Source: Chlamydomonas sphaeroides
Taxonomy: Eukaryota > Chlorophyta > Chlorophyceae > Chlamydomonadales > Chlamydomonadaceae
DNA: 64,000 bases
Assembly (NCBI GenBank): GCA_001662425.1
Contig: BDDC01000051.1
Location: 62,001-126,000 of the forward strand
Reading direction: 5' to 3'
In this document: positions 45,701 to 57,515 of the stretch, piece after piece
Numbering within the stretch: the first letter of the stretch is position 1
How the letters are laid out: every line of letters begins with the position of its first letter
Program-made: the position numbers and the translations under genes
Notes under the pieces: model-generated
Seen by the model: the letters and a program-made list of their open reading frames with translations, nothing else
Databases searched by the model: none
What the model was told of the DNA's origin: nothing

Positions 45701-48700
45701 CTCCGACATGGTGGCAGTGCCCTCCTCGGTCGGGCCGTCGGCCTGTAGCACAGCCGTCGATAGCTGCCGCGGCGTCAGGCGCGACGGCGAGTGGTAGGCG
45801 ATGCTGGCGAGACTGTCCGTGCTGCCGGCCATGGCAGGCGAGGCACGGCGCGGGCTCTCGTACAAGGAGGAGCTCGCGCCAGGGGCCGCTTGCAGCACTG
45901 CTGCCAAGCCGAAGGCCTCGGCGGAGGCGGGCGATGGGGTGGGCTGCGCAGAGCCGTCATCAACGCCGCGCCGCTGGGGGCCGGCCACACGGCCGCCGCC
46001 ACCGCCGTCGCCACCGCTGCTGCCTGCCCCCGACGCCGCGAGCGCCTGGCTGTCATCGGCCGCCGCCAGGCTGCTGCCAACGTTGCCGTCGGCCCGCACC
46101 TGCAGCAGATCTAGGCTGCCTTGCGAGGCGTGCATCTCAACGCTGCCGGGCTGCGCCTCGTGGTGCCCAATCACCGCCGGGATGCTCCAGCCGGACCTGC
46201 CGATGCCATCGTCGCCCGCAGCTGCTGAGGAGATACCAGCAGCAACGGGCGTTGCGGCCACGTTCACGACCGGGGATGCCGCAGGGGGCAGCGGTATTGC
46301 AGGCGGGGCAAAAACCTCAACCGCGGCCGCTGCAGGCAGTTGCCGGCTGGTGTGCTGCGATGACGATGTCTCGCCGCCTGCCACGGGTGCGGCCCACACG
46401 CTACTCCTCGGGCTTGACTCAAGCAGCTCCTGCGCTGAGACCCCTGAACGCGCCTGTCCTGCCTCTGCTGTGAGCAGGCCTGAGCTGCGCAGTGACGGCG
46501 ATGGGGCGGCGGTACGCGACAAAGACAGCGCTCCCCAAGCGCTGCTGGCGGCAGCAGCCGCAACCTCGGCAGGGAGCCCGCCAGCCGTCTGCACGTCACG
46601 AGGAGGCGCTGACACCACGCTACCCGGTGCCGACGCGTAATCGACATGGGGCGGCGGGCCGCCGCTGGCGAGGAGCTGCGCAGCCCGGGGGCTGGCAAGG
46701 CGCTCGGCCAGCGAGGAGCCCACTGCCGGAGGCAGCAGCACATCCGCCAGGCCGCCCGCCGACGGCGACAGCGACAGCAATAGCGGCCGGTCAGGCGTCG
46801 CGGCGCTGGAGCCTGCGGCGTTCGCGCTGTGCTGTGTGCTGCCAGCGCCGCTGGCGTCGCTCCAGAGGCTGCGGCGGCGGGAGGCCGTCGCCGCGTCCTG
46901 CAGGCAGCGCCACGCGGCCTCGCTGGAGGCTGCCGCCATGTTGGCCATGGTCGTGGCAAGGTGCGACATGCTGCGTGGCGAGCGCATGGCCGCCAGCGGC
47001 GGCGCCGACGAGCTACTGGCTGCCAGCTGGCTCCCGTCTTCGCCGTCGCCATGGGCCGCGCCGGCTGCGGCAGGCGGCAGCACCGCACCGGGTGAGCCGT
47101 GACCGCTCGAGAGCATGGCCGTGAGGAGCATCGCGGAGGCCGCAGCCGCCGAGACAGCAAACACCATGCCCCCTCTCGACACGGCCGCCGGCGAGGGGCC
47201 GCCGCTGCCGAGGCCGCCGCTGCTGCTGCTGCCGCTGCCCGCAGACGGCGGCCTGATGCGGGCCATCAGCGAGGCCGCGGCCGAGGTCGAGGCCTCCGCC
47301 GCGGCGCCGGATGCTGCGAGCGCGGACACCGAGGTGCCGGTGGATGAGGCCCAGGCGGTCGCAGCCAGCGCGGGCAAGCCCATGGCTCCGGCCACCAGGG
47401 CCGTGGCGGCCACCTTTCGTGGCGACCAGCCAGTGCCGTGGCCGGCGGCGGGATGCGCGGAGCCGCGGGCTGGCGAGAGAGCCGCGGAAGGCGGCGAGCC
47501 TCGCTCAGACGTAGAGGCGGCGGCATGCGCATGGGTTGCGGCACTCGCAGAGGCGGCGGTGGAGGGGATGGCGTGGGCGGGGCTGGAGCTGCGGGCTGCA
47601 GCAGTGGCGGCGGCGTCGCGCGGCTGCTCATGGCCGGGGTCGATCGCTGGCAGGGCATCGAGAAAGACGTCGAGCGCGTCTGCCGAGGTTGTGGAAGACG
47701 CGCGGCCAGAAGCCAGCACGGCCGTGCCGCTCGCGACGCGGGTGGGGCTTGGGACCTGTGAGGGCAGGCAACGGGCCAAAATTGGAGAGTGCAAGCACGG
47801 AATGATTGCGTCTAGCTAGGAGCAGGCACGCGCTGGCGGCCTAACAGCATCCCTTATGCCTCATCATGTCCATGCAGACGGCCTCAAAAGGGTGCCCGAG
47901 CGCTTACCTGGCGGTCCTCGGGCTGCGCTGATTCCCCCGACTGGCGCCGCGACGCCGACCTCGAGCTGCGCGGGCTGCTGAGGCCGTGACCGCCCAGCCC
48001 CAGCGGCGTGGCGTGCGGCAGTGTGCCTCGTGGCGATGAACGCGAGAGCGCAGTGGGCAGCGCATTAACCGCCCCGACTGGCGGCGAGACAGGAGCCGAG
48101 CCCGCATGGTCGCGCAGTGACATGGCTGTCGCTGATAAGTCTGGCGAGACGGGAGCCGACTTATCTGGACAGGGCACTGGCAAGGCCGACGCTGCCCATG
48201 GCTGGTAGCCGCGGGGCGAGCCCATGCTGGCAGCGGCGGCGTCCTCCATGGGCAACGGGGGCGAGGGCGGGCGGGGGCTGAGCGCGGCGCGGCACGGCGA
48301 GGCAGGCGAGGGCGGGTCGTCAGTGCCGGGCCTCTCTGCCGGCGCAGGCGCCGGCGCCGGGGCCGGGGCGACGGCCAGGGCCAGGGCCGGCGGAGCGACA
48401 GCGGGAGCCTCGGGCAGGCGCTCGGGCGACATGGGCGAGTCCAGCAAGGCGCCGTGCTCGGGAGAGCCGGGGAGTGCCGCATCGAACCGCTCCTGCTGCT
48501 GGGTCGGCGGTCCTGGCATCGGCGCCGGTGGCTCGGGCGGCGACGATGGCGGGCTGCGCACGCGCGCCAGCTGAAGCTGCTCCGCCAACGCATCAAGGAG
48601 CGCTGCTGCCTGCGCGTCCACGCCAGCGGTCGCTGCTGGCGCCGCACCGACCGCCGCAGCCGCAGCTGCTGATGTCGAGCTGCTGGCGGCGCTGTCGTAG

Positions 48701-51700
48701 CTGCGGGATGGCGATAACGGCGAGGCCAAGACCGCAGGCGCCGCCTCGGCCGGCGGCGCGCCGCCCTGCGTGCCCCAGAACCCACCGCTGCTGCTGACGG
48801 ACGAGCGCGACATCTCCTCGCGGCGTTCGCGGCGCACAGCATAGCGATAGGTCGGCATGGCCATAGAGCTCAGGCTGTCGCCCTCGTCGTCGTATGGTAC
48901 AGGGTACAGGGGCACTCGGCCGGCCGGTGTCTCGCTCGGGCTCGTATCTTGGTCGTCATCGTCGTCTCGCAGCGGGCGGCTGCGCGGTCCAGCATCGAAT
49001 CCGCCCTTCGGCGGCTCGCCCGGCAGCGGCAGCGCAGCCGGTACAGCTTGCGCCACCGCTGCGGCGGCCTGTGCAGCAGCCAACGCCTCTGCCAGTGTAG
49101 CCGCAGCCGTGGACGCGGGCGCGGCTGCGCTCGAGCCGGCGCTGCTGCGCAGGCTGCCAAAGGAGGCGGTGAGGTCGGCGCTGTCACGCGTGGCGCGCCG
49201 CGAGTCGAGCACCAGTGGCAGCGTGCGGACGTCCTCGGGCCGGGGGCTGGCGCCGACCAACGGTGAGCCTGGGCCGCTGACAGCGGGCGAGGTCTGCAGC
49301 GATTCGCCCTCTGGCACTGACGTCAGGTGGAAGGCGAGCGCGTGGGACTTGAGCTGCTGCAGCTGCTGCGGCTGCTGGGCACCGGGGCCGCCGGGCGATG
49401 ACGCAGAGGTGCTTGGAGGGTGCAGAGCGGTCGCCGCCGGCACTACCGGCGCCGCCGTGCGCTGCTCGGCGGCGACCGGCAGGCTGGCGGCGCGCGGGGA
49501 GGCGACCAAGCCGCCCTGCGGCGCGGCGGCGCGGTGCAGCGGCGAGCCGGTGCTGATGGGAGCCACGTCCGGCAGCAGCTGCGGCTGTCGGTGGCTGCCG
49601 CTTGGCGCCGCTGTCGTCGTGTTCGCCGGGACCGGCGGCGGCGCGATGGGCGCCATCATGAGCGCAGCAGCCAGCGTGGCGTCGGCCTGGAGCGGTCCGC
49701 CGTCAGCACCGAGCGCCGCGGAGCGCGGCGGCATCGCTGCTCTCAGCGGCGACTCCGCTGCCTGGGCAAGCGGCGCCGCCATGGAGGCCTCTGCACCCCA
49801 ACCAGCTGCCTGCAGCCGCGCTCCGGTGTCGGCAGCGAACGGGACCGCACCCACGTCGGTTGAGGCCACTGAAGCGGTAGCAAGCGCCGCAGGTGTTGGG
49901 GCCTCCATGCCGGCGTGGAGCTGCGGGCGCTGGGCGCCGGGCATGGACGCGAGCCCCGCCGTGACAGCAGCGTCGGGGCCCGCCGCCGTCGCTGCCAGAG
50001 CTATCGCGCATGCCTCCGGCTGCCGCCGGCTGGCATCAAGCGTATCTGGCAGCTGTCGTGACGACGGCTCAGCAGGGCGTGCCGTCGCGGCCTCAAGCTC
50101 CGCTGCTGCAACGGCGTCGCCGTCGGCAGCGGGCGGCACCCGACCTGCGCTGGCTCTGCCCGGAAGCTGCCGCGCTGAAGCAGTTTCAAAGCTCGCCGCC
50201 GCGGGCCCCAGCTCCGCTGCTGCGAGGGCCGCCTCGACAACAGACGCCAGTAGCCGGCTGGCATCGGACGTGCCTGCCGGCTGCAGCGGCTGAGCCTCAC
50301 ATGCGCGCGCCGCCGCAAGCGAAAGCGTTGCTGCTGCCAACGCCTCGGGGTCAGCTGCGAGCGGTAGCCAGCCGGCGGTGGGCGCAGAGCACAGCATCAC
50401 GGACATCGGCTCCTCCAAGCGCGCCGCTGCTCCTGCAAGTGTGGCCGCTGCGAGCACCTCGACACCGGCTGTGGGATCCAGGCAGCCGGAATCTGACGAA
50501 GCGCCGGGCCTCGCGGCGGACGCTTCATCTGGCGTTGATGCTGCTGGCGCACCCGCCGTTGTTGCGGAGGCATCTGCGCCGGCCCGGGCCTGCTGGCCAC
50601 GTGCGCTTGCTCCCGCAGTCCGCAGCTCCACGGCTTGGGCGTACAGGGCCTCCAGCAGAACGGCGCCCAGCCGCGATATGCCCGCTTGGTAGTGGTCGTG
50701 CCCGGCGCCCTCGTGCTGCCCAATGACCGCGAGCGGCGAGGGCTCCTGCATGGCCGTGGCTGCCATCGTCCGGTCCATCGCGGCGACGGGCGCAGACATG
50801 GGCTCGGCCGCGGCCACGTCGCTAAGCGCAGGGCACGACGGCGCCCAGTCCAGGTCGTCCACCGGGAGCTGCGGCGCACCGCGCTCGCCCGCAAGCGGCA
50901 GCGCCAGCGCCGAGGCAGCAGGCAGCAGCAGCGGCGGGAAGCCCTGGTCTATGAGGCCGTCTGGCGAGCCCGTTAGCGCCAGCGCCAGCGCCTCCAGCTG
51001 CTCGCCGTCGGCCGCCACCACCGCAGCGGCGGCTGCAACCGCCGGCACAGCGGCGAAGGCGCCCACGGCATCCGGCAGAGGTTGCGCCGCCGACCGGCCC
51101 GGTGCCAGCGCGGCCAGATGTGCGCGGCCGCGAAAGGTTGCGAAGTCGGTGGGCCGCGGGCCGAAGAGGGCCGCCGCAAGGGATTGGAAGACGTTGGTGA
51201 GTAGCACGAGCTGGCGATCTGGTGGCAGCAGGAGGCACACCGCCGCCAACAGCCGGGAGAGGCCGATGAGGCGCGGGCCTGGGCCTTGCGGGCCCCACCA
51301 GCCGTTGTCACCGCCGGCCGACAACGAGCCGTCCCCGTTGCCGCTGCCGCCGCCACCACTGCCACCGCCGCTGCCACCGCCGCTGCCACCAGCACCCCGC
51401 CCCGAGCTGCCGTCCCCCCCGCCAGCGCCCTCGCCGTCGCGACCGCCGCCACTGCTGCTGCCGCCGCCGCCGCCAGGGCCTGAGCCAGATCCGCCCGCGC
51501 CGCCGCTGCCGCCACCCATGCCAACGCCGCCGCCATCACCATCGCTGTCGGTGGCCGGAGCGAACATGCCGTAGAGGACCGTGGACAGGACCATGCGCGT
51601 CTGCGCCACTATAGCTCCAGAGGTGACCGCCGCCACCTCAGCCACGTCGGCGACGGCGTCCGCCGCCTGAGCGGTGGGGCTCTGGCCTGGCGGCACCGGC

Positions 51701-52928
51701 CACTGCTCAAGCGTGGAACGACCAACGCCGGACCCGCCACCGAAGGCCTTGGACGACGGCGCGGCTGGCTGCTGAGCAGCGGCGGCCTTGGTCGCAGGCG
51801 CTCGAAGCTCGGGCTGCAGGCCAAGCTGGCGGACGAAGTCAGCCGTCACCACACCGGCAGCCTCGGCAGCTCGGACGTCTTGCAGGGTGACAGAGAAGCT
51901 CGACAGGGTCTGGCGCAGCTCCTCGGCCGTGACCTGGGGGGCAACGCAGGACAACGCGGGCAAAACGGGGAACCGTGAGCGCCGCTGTCCTAGAGCAGGC
52001 GATGCGTACGGAGATGCAGCGTTGCAACTGTGGGCTCTGTTTGGTATGCATCGGCGGCTGCGCGACGAGGCGATGTGGGTCGGACGACTGCAGATAGCTC
52101 GTCTGAAGCAGGCATGACGGCTGCGATGTGGGTCGGCGCGACCCACCTTAGAGGCAGAGTTCGAGAGAACGCCGACGAGCTCGGCCATCACTAGCATGCT
52201 GCGGGGAAGGCAGGCGTGGCATGCCGGCATGCGTAAGGAGGCTTGCGGCAGAACAGCTTGCACCAGCGCACGGGGTACACGCATCTGCGCCTGGACGGGT
52301 GCATTCACGCCAGGAAGGCTCTGTTCGTGCGCTTGGCGCCCCCTGCCCACCTGAGCGCAACCTCGCCCATGCGGCTCGCAGTCTGGGCCACCTCGTCGGG
52401 CGTAGTCTTGTCGGCTCGAGTCGCGGCCGCAACCGCGGTTGCAGCGGCGGCAGTCGCAGCCAGCGGAGGCCGCGGCTCCGCCGTTGCTTGAGGGACCATG
52501 TCAACAGCGCCCGTACCCAACCCGTCCGACGGCACCGGTAGGGACGTCGCTCGATGCGGGTCGGCATGCATAGCGATCTTGGGGTCGAGCAGCTTGTCCG
52601 TGGGCTGCTGCGGGGTCTCGTCCGCTTCGCTCGTGCGCCGGGCCTGTGGAGGGTGTGGGCTCCGACTCAGCCGCAAGGCGGGCGCGAGAGCGAGACAAGA
52701 TCAGCATTATTGTTCGTTCAGGTCAACTTTGAAAGCGGCGAGCCTTCTGCAACACGAGGAGAGCTCGCGTTTGTCATCAAAGTTGAGCTGCGAAGGACAG
52801 CTATTTTCTGCCAGCCCCACCTGTGCTGAGATGGACCGCCATGGATGCCTTGGCTTGGCCGCCCGCACCGGCAGCCCAGGGGCTGCGGCCGGGGGCGGTC
52901 CATACCGACTGTTGGTCGACTGCTGCAT
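33449..52928 (-). CDS. giant modular Ala-rich protein with plastid-type presequence (3' end in gap)
   Basis: Exons: 52821-52928, 52351-52643, 52147-52198, 47908-51933, 42820-47755, 41266-42657, 39982-41115, 38672-39871, 37494-38564, 36198-37382, 33949-36042, 33449-33820 (runs into the gap). The sum is about 17.9 kb of coding, at least 5,950 aa; every junction is phase-consistent. Residues 1-36 (MQQSTNSRYGPPP to PRHPWRSISAQ) look like a chloroplast transit peptide. Next comes a helical region (DEVAQTASRMGEVAL, SMLVMAELVGVLSNS, TAEELRQTLSSFSVTLQDV) and a hydrophobic pair around a Gly/Ser linker (VAQTRMVLSTVLYGMF; LIGLSRLLAAVCLLL). Exon 5 has two hydrophobic Ala/Val segments near its start. From the end of exon 5 on, each exon starts after a phase-1 intron with a Ser-rich lead, carries NAKRRERRKK plus polyAla, and ends near DDAxGxHG. 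No family is recognised. Scaffold or matrix roles are guesses. Confidence 0.7.
34605..35440 (-). repeat. giant-gene module copy A (exon 11)
   Basis: This segment is nearly identical in protein and DNA to 43770-44570 in exon 5. Shared blocks include TPPESPQPSSEPAAASASAG, SPSAVVVPRG, TDARAAEEAVAAAPDRV, an Ala/Val-rich hydrophobic stretch and RYMSGRA. It marks a recent segmental duplication or gene conversion. Confidence 0.75.
42658..42819 (-). other. giant-gene intron 5, open in frame
   Basis: This 162-nt intron (donor GTAAGG, acceptor TCGCAG) is a multiple of three and has no in-frame stop, so exons 5 and 6 form one continuous open frame. Its position matches the module-boundary introns of the other repeats. 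The intron is AT-richer than the flanking exons. Confidence 0.7.
43085..43447 (-). repeat. 24-nt coding minisatellite (EVPAAAAV octapeptides)
   Basis: About 15 tandem units of 24 nt within giant-gene exon 5 encode the octapeptide EVPAAAAV with E(A/V)PAA(A/T/V)(A/V)V variants. The purity and low divergence suggest recent expansion. Confidence 0.9.
43770..44570 (-). repeat. giant-gene module copy B (inside exon 5)
   Basis: Counterpart of the exon 11 block at 34605-35440. It follows a degenerate basic motif (ARRRERRKRVAAR, 44751-44790), showing that exon 5 contains a fused module that has lost its boundary intron. Confidence 0.75.
51310..51535 (-). repeat. Gly/Ser-rich linker in giant-gene exon 4
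   Basis: About 70 residues almost entirely Gly and Ser, between the hydrophobic segments VLSTVLYGMF and LIGLSRLLAAVCLLL. It is probably a flexible linker. Confidence 0.8.
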
Positions 52929-54246
52929 CCTCCCTCAGCTTGACGAGGCGCCCCGAAACCTACAGCACACAGCAGCGCATACGCATGAAGGCCGCTGCCT
53001 GATGGAGGTTACGCTTCTTGCGCGTTTAGTTAAGCAGGTGACGAGCCGAGACTTGCTGACCCTTGCAGGGCGTACCGCTGCGCCTCAGATGCCATCTGCT
53101 TGGGTCCGGCAACCGCCAGGTGGCAGATTGCACTGCCTAGGAAAGTTGGTTTTGAATGGCGCGAGACCTCACGCGACCCCAACACAGATTCCAGAGCTTG
53201 CTCAGGCCACCTCAGTAGCAAGCAGATGTTCCAAAGGCGTTGTATACAGTCAAGGGGGCCGAAGACAGGTTCAGATGCGCCAAGGCGCCAAATCCTAGGG
53301 TCTGCGTCAGTGTTCTGAACTCAGCCGTGTCATGCTGCTGTATCATGTATGTACCCTGTGTGTATGCACGATGCCCTTGGCGCGGCTGGCGCATCACAGC
53401 GCGCGCGCCCTAACCGTGGTGGCGTGCCGTAACCCCAAGCCCGGCTCAGCCACCGCTCCCACCGCCGCGGCCCGGCGCCTGTTCGGCAGTGCCGCTTCAC
53501 CGGCGAATCAATGCGTGACATAATGCGGCGGGCCGTACGGTGTGTTATACTGGAGAGGTGTGTCCCTTGGAGCCTTGGTGTGTCATAACGGAGGCCTGGA
53601 GCGGAAGGCCAGAAGACTTTCCTTCACGTAACCCTTCAGGCCTGTACCCTTTCACAGTAGAATACACGTTACCCTGGCGCGGGGGAGCTAAGAAGCGAGG
53701 TAACCGAGCCACGTCACAAGTTCAAAACGTGGACCAAGCGCGCAGCAGGCGCGCCTCCTGCACGCGCGCAGCGCCACTTGCATCTTGCACCTTGAACCCC
53801 ACTGCTCAATGATCCCCTTGCGCATAGGAACTTCTCGGCATACACACACACACATGGCAGTCGGTACTGCCGACCGCCTCCGTGCCAGGCCAATGCTGTG
53901 CAGGCATATCAACTCTTGCAGCATGAAGACCCAATACAGACAGTCCACAGGCATCGAACTCATCGGCCACCGCAGCACTTCAAGCGCGCTTCCAATGCGC
54001 AGGATCCCCACATGCACCGCACCACCCCACACCGGGCGCCATACGTCTGCACGGTGCGGGCCCGGCGCACGCCATCCCCTGGCCCCGTCACGCCAGAGAA
54101 CAGTACCAGAGTTCTGGTCTCATACAAGGAACAGTAATCAATCAAGGGGACGGTCCGGGCAATTCAGTCTTCTGCGACGCCCGCGAGGCCGCCGATGCAA
54201 TCACGCTGCATGCTAAGCTGCAGAGTCCGGCTATAGGTGTGAGCTG
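52929..54246. other. promoter of giant gene and 3' region of neighbour
   Basis: Two minus-strand genes flank this 1.3-kb region. It should contain the giant-gene promoter (52929 to roughly 53500) and the 3' UTR of the 54247 gene. It holds an (AC)n tract near 53838. I saw no coding exon, and the minus-strand TGTAA expected after 54247 was not found. Confidence 0.45.
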
Positions 54247-56990
54247 CTATAGAACATGCAGCATGTCGCCTAGCAGGCGCTTTTGGTTGGCGGGCTTGTA
54301 GAAGACGGGCGTGGCGCGGTTGTGCGGTTGCCGCCTCAGCAGCAGCGTGGCGCGCGCCGTCGGCGTGCCCGCCCCCAGCTCCACCAGCCCCAACCGCTCC
54401 TCCAGCGGCGTCGTCTCGCAGAACGGGTCGCGGTACGCCGACTGGCGCAGGCTGAACGGACCACCTCCCTGCCGGCCAAGCCCGCCTGGCGCTGCCTCCG
54501 CCGGCTGCTCGGCGTCGTCCAGCGTCGCCGCGGCGTGGCCATGCTCCACCGCCGGGTCCGCCGGTGACAACCCTGGCGACCCAGCCACATGGTCCGGATC
54601 TGGCGGCGGTACGGCAGCACTGTACGGCGAAGCTGCGCGGGCGCCGTCGTGCGGCAGGTCGTAGCCGCCGTGCGCGTCCGCTTCGGCCGACGCGTGGTGC
54701 GCGGGGAGCAGATGCGCGGCGGTGCTCGTCGCGGGCCTCGATCGCGCCGCCACGACGATCGGGCTGTCGGCGGCGCTGTACGGCACCACGCGCGGCGGCG
54801 GCGACGCTCCGGGCGCATGCGCGCGGAAGAAGCTGGGGCCGCTGCGCGACGGCTCCGTGCGCAGCTCCGCAGCGGGTTCCTCGCCGTCGTGCGACTGCGA
54901 CCGGGAGCCCAGCGGCGAGCACGCCGCTACGCCGTGCATTGCCGGCAGCGTGACCGGCCCCGGCCCGGGTCCACCTGCCGGCGTGGGCGCGGTCCCGGCC
55001 GGCCAAAGCAGCGGGGCCGTCTTGGAGCGGCCGGGCCGCTGCGGCGGCGCCGTGCCGCCGCCACGCCCCTGCTCGCCCCAGCCCCGGCCCGGGCCGCCGC
55101 AGCGCTGCAGCGCCGCCGGGCCACCCTCGCGCCGCGCCGCAGCCGGCGTGCTGCTCTGCTCGCGGGGCAGCGGCATGACGACCAGGGCCTGGCAGATGGC
55201 GGGCGGCTCCAACCGCGCCAGGCTCAGGCCGATGCCCAGGGGCCGCACGTAGCCGCTGGATGCCGCGCGCTCGGGGCCCAGCGGGCCGTCGAAGAGGATG
55301 GCACGCTGGCGGCCGGCTGGCGAGGGAGTCACCGAGGGGCTGGTGCGCCCCCTAGCCGCCGCGCCCCAGGCGATCCCCGGCGCCGCCGAGGCGGCAGCGA
55401 GCCCAGGGGTGTCGGACGTGGGGACGCGGCGGCCGCCGTCGGCTGGAGTCCGGATTGGGCTGTCGGCGGGGCGGGCGTACGGCAGCGGGGAGGCCGCCGC
55501 CGAGGCGGGGGTGTTGACGCCGTGGGCGCCACCGGGCGGGGGCGAGCTGCCGGCCACCGCCAGCGGCGAGCGCAGGAGCTGCGGGAAGGGCTGCGGGTCC
55601 CTGCGCGGCAGACGCGGCCCAAGGCACGGACCTTGTCAGTCGTGGCGCTGGGCGGTGCCGACCCACACGCGTAAGGACCCCAGGCGCCAGGCATGCGCGG
55701 CGGCCGTCACGCGGCGGGGCCAGCGCAAGACGCGGTTGTGGCCGGCCAGGGTGCTGAGCCGGTGCCGACTCACACGCGCCCGGCCGAGCAGTTGCGGCAC
55801 CCGTCACGCCCGGCATGCACCCCAGGCACAAGTGCGACGAGGAACGGGATAACAAACCCGGCCGGCTCGCCTGTACTCATTGCTTGTCGCGGGGCCGGCC
55901 GGGTCGCGCCAGGGCGCCGACACGAGGGCCGACATGTTGACGGACGCCACGGTGTGCGAGTAGCGGCAGTTGGGCTGCCTGCAGGGGGCGGCAGCGGCCG
56001 TCACAGCAACGAATTGAGGGCACGCTCGGCAGCAGCAGCGGTGCCGCGCCACGCGCAGCTGCAGCAAGATACGGCAGGGAGCAGCAGCGGCCTGGCGGCC
56101 GGCACTTCGCGGCGCGGCTGTGAGCGGTGCGGCACGGCGGCGCGCAGGCGGCCAGGGGCCTGCCGCAGAGGCTTGCGTTCAGCCTTGGCACCGGCTGCGG
56201 CTCACCCGGATCCGGGCAGTGTCCGCACAGAGGCGAGGGAGGGCGCGCTGCAGCCCCGGGACACGGGCAGCCGCCGGCCCGCGTTGTCTATGAGCACTGA
56301 CTCCGGTCGGCTCTTGCGGGCGCCCCAGCCGTCCATGAACGGCACGGTGGGCGAGCCGCCGGAGGGCTGGTGCAGGGCGGCGGCTGCTGCAGCAGGGTAG
56401 CTCAAAGCTGGTGGGCGGCTGCGGCGGCCGCCGGCCTGCCGGCCGGCCTGGCGCGCGCCGGGCTGCGGGGAGAACCCATAGGCCTGCACCCTCCATGCGG
56501 GATGGTCTGCGGCCGAGGCGCTCAGCAGGGCGGGCAGCTCATCCTCGTACTCCTGGGCGAAGGGCTCTGGCATGTGCGGATCGGCCTCTGCCACATGGCC
56601 GGAGCTGGAGGCCGCGCCGGAGCCCGTGGCGAAGCGGGGGTCGTAACCGACGTCGTGGAGCGGTGGTGGGAGAACCGTGGTGTGGCCGGTGGCGACAGAG
56701 GCGCGCAGTCCCCATGCCCCAAGTCCAGGTAAGGCGAGACCCCCGGCGATAGCCTGGGCGGCGTCGCGGTGAGTGGCCAATTCCCGGGTGGCTGGCCGAC
56801 TCGCTGAAGGGCTGGCCATGGAGGACTGAGCTGACGCCAGCTGCCTGCTTGAGGGCCGCGCCCGGCCGCTTAGCGCGCCACCCTCGACGCCCAGCTGCAT
56901 GGGAGCCCCAAGCGCCCACGCATCCTGGAGCGTAAGTCCGTCGAGCACGGGGCGCGGCTGCATCGCCGCGCCCTCGTCAATGGCTTCCAT
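54247..56990 (-). CDS. unknown low-complexity protein (712 aa, two exons)
   Basis: Exon 1 is 56206-56990 (ATG, MEAIDEGAAMQPRPVLDG) and exon 2 is 54247-55600; the phase 2 junction restores a Gly codon. The protein is rich in Ala, Pro, Ser and Gly and mostly disordered-looking. Better-ordered patches are LTLQDAWALGAPMQLGVEGG, FAQEYEDELPALLSASA, VPFMDGWGARKSRPESVLID, LGIGLSLARLEPPAICQALV and a charged C-terminus (LRQSAYRDPFCETTPLEERL, TPVFYKPANQKRLLGDMLHV). A PYxxxDSP motif occurs twice (near 55480 and 54775). No family is recognised. The conserved-looking C-terminal 60 residues may be a binding motif. It is divergent from the 57516 gene, with 525 bp between the ATGs. Confidence 0.6.
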
Positions 56991-57515
56991 ACGAGCTGTC
57001 TACAGTCAACTTCACGTATAAATGCGTGCATTTGCGCAGCTGCAGCGCGCGACCTTGGCTTGAGCATGTGCCATGTGCAAAGTTTTTACCTAGAAGATAT
57101 AGCAGTGTACTGGGGTTAGATCTCAAAGAAGGTGTTATCGCGCGTGCGGTCTTTGGAGAAGCTTGACTTGGTTTCATTGTCAAAGTTCATTCCCAAAGTT
57201 TCGCTTCCTTCCACGTTGACACATAGCTGCCTGCGTTGCGCCACTCGTAGACCTGACTGCTTTCCTTGACTCCCATCCTTACGCCTTCGCTGACGCCTTA
57301 GCTGGTGACGTGTAAAGCTGGGCCTATTGAGCCATCTGAGGCTGCTGAATCTGCATAAGTTGCATCTGTGAACTTTGCAATAGGTTGCTAACTCAGAGCA
57401 GCGTGCTCGCGCACCGGCATGTCGTGTCGGTAGTCCTTTTCTCGCCTAGGAACAGCCGCATATCCAATGATCTAAGCCCCTTGGCCGCGCCTAGTGTGCG
57501 CGGCGAGGGGCGAGC
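56991..57515. promoter_or_regulatory. bidirectional promoter, AT-richer, with repeated CAAAGTT
   Basis: Markedly lower GC than its surroundings. CAAAGTT occurs at 57078-57084, 57181-57187 and 57194-57200, and inverted (AACTTTG) at 57372-57378. The four copies in 300 bp suggest a shared regulatory element for the two divergent genes; this is inference. Confidence 0.5.

Noticed and set aside
41234..47794. Single 2,186-codon open frame as one exon or gene
   Set aside because: It contains a clear intron (42658-42819) at the module boundary and reads through further splice donors and acceptors at both ends; the exon model is phase-consistent.
48857..50293. 478-codon plus-strand open frame opposite giant-gene exon 4
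   Set aside because: Mirror of a GC-rich Ala/Ser-coding exon. It lacks domain content and splice structure, and the minus strand has the coherent gene.
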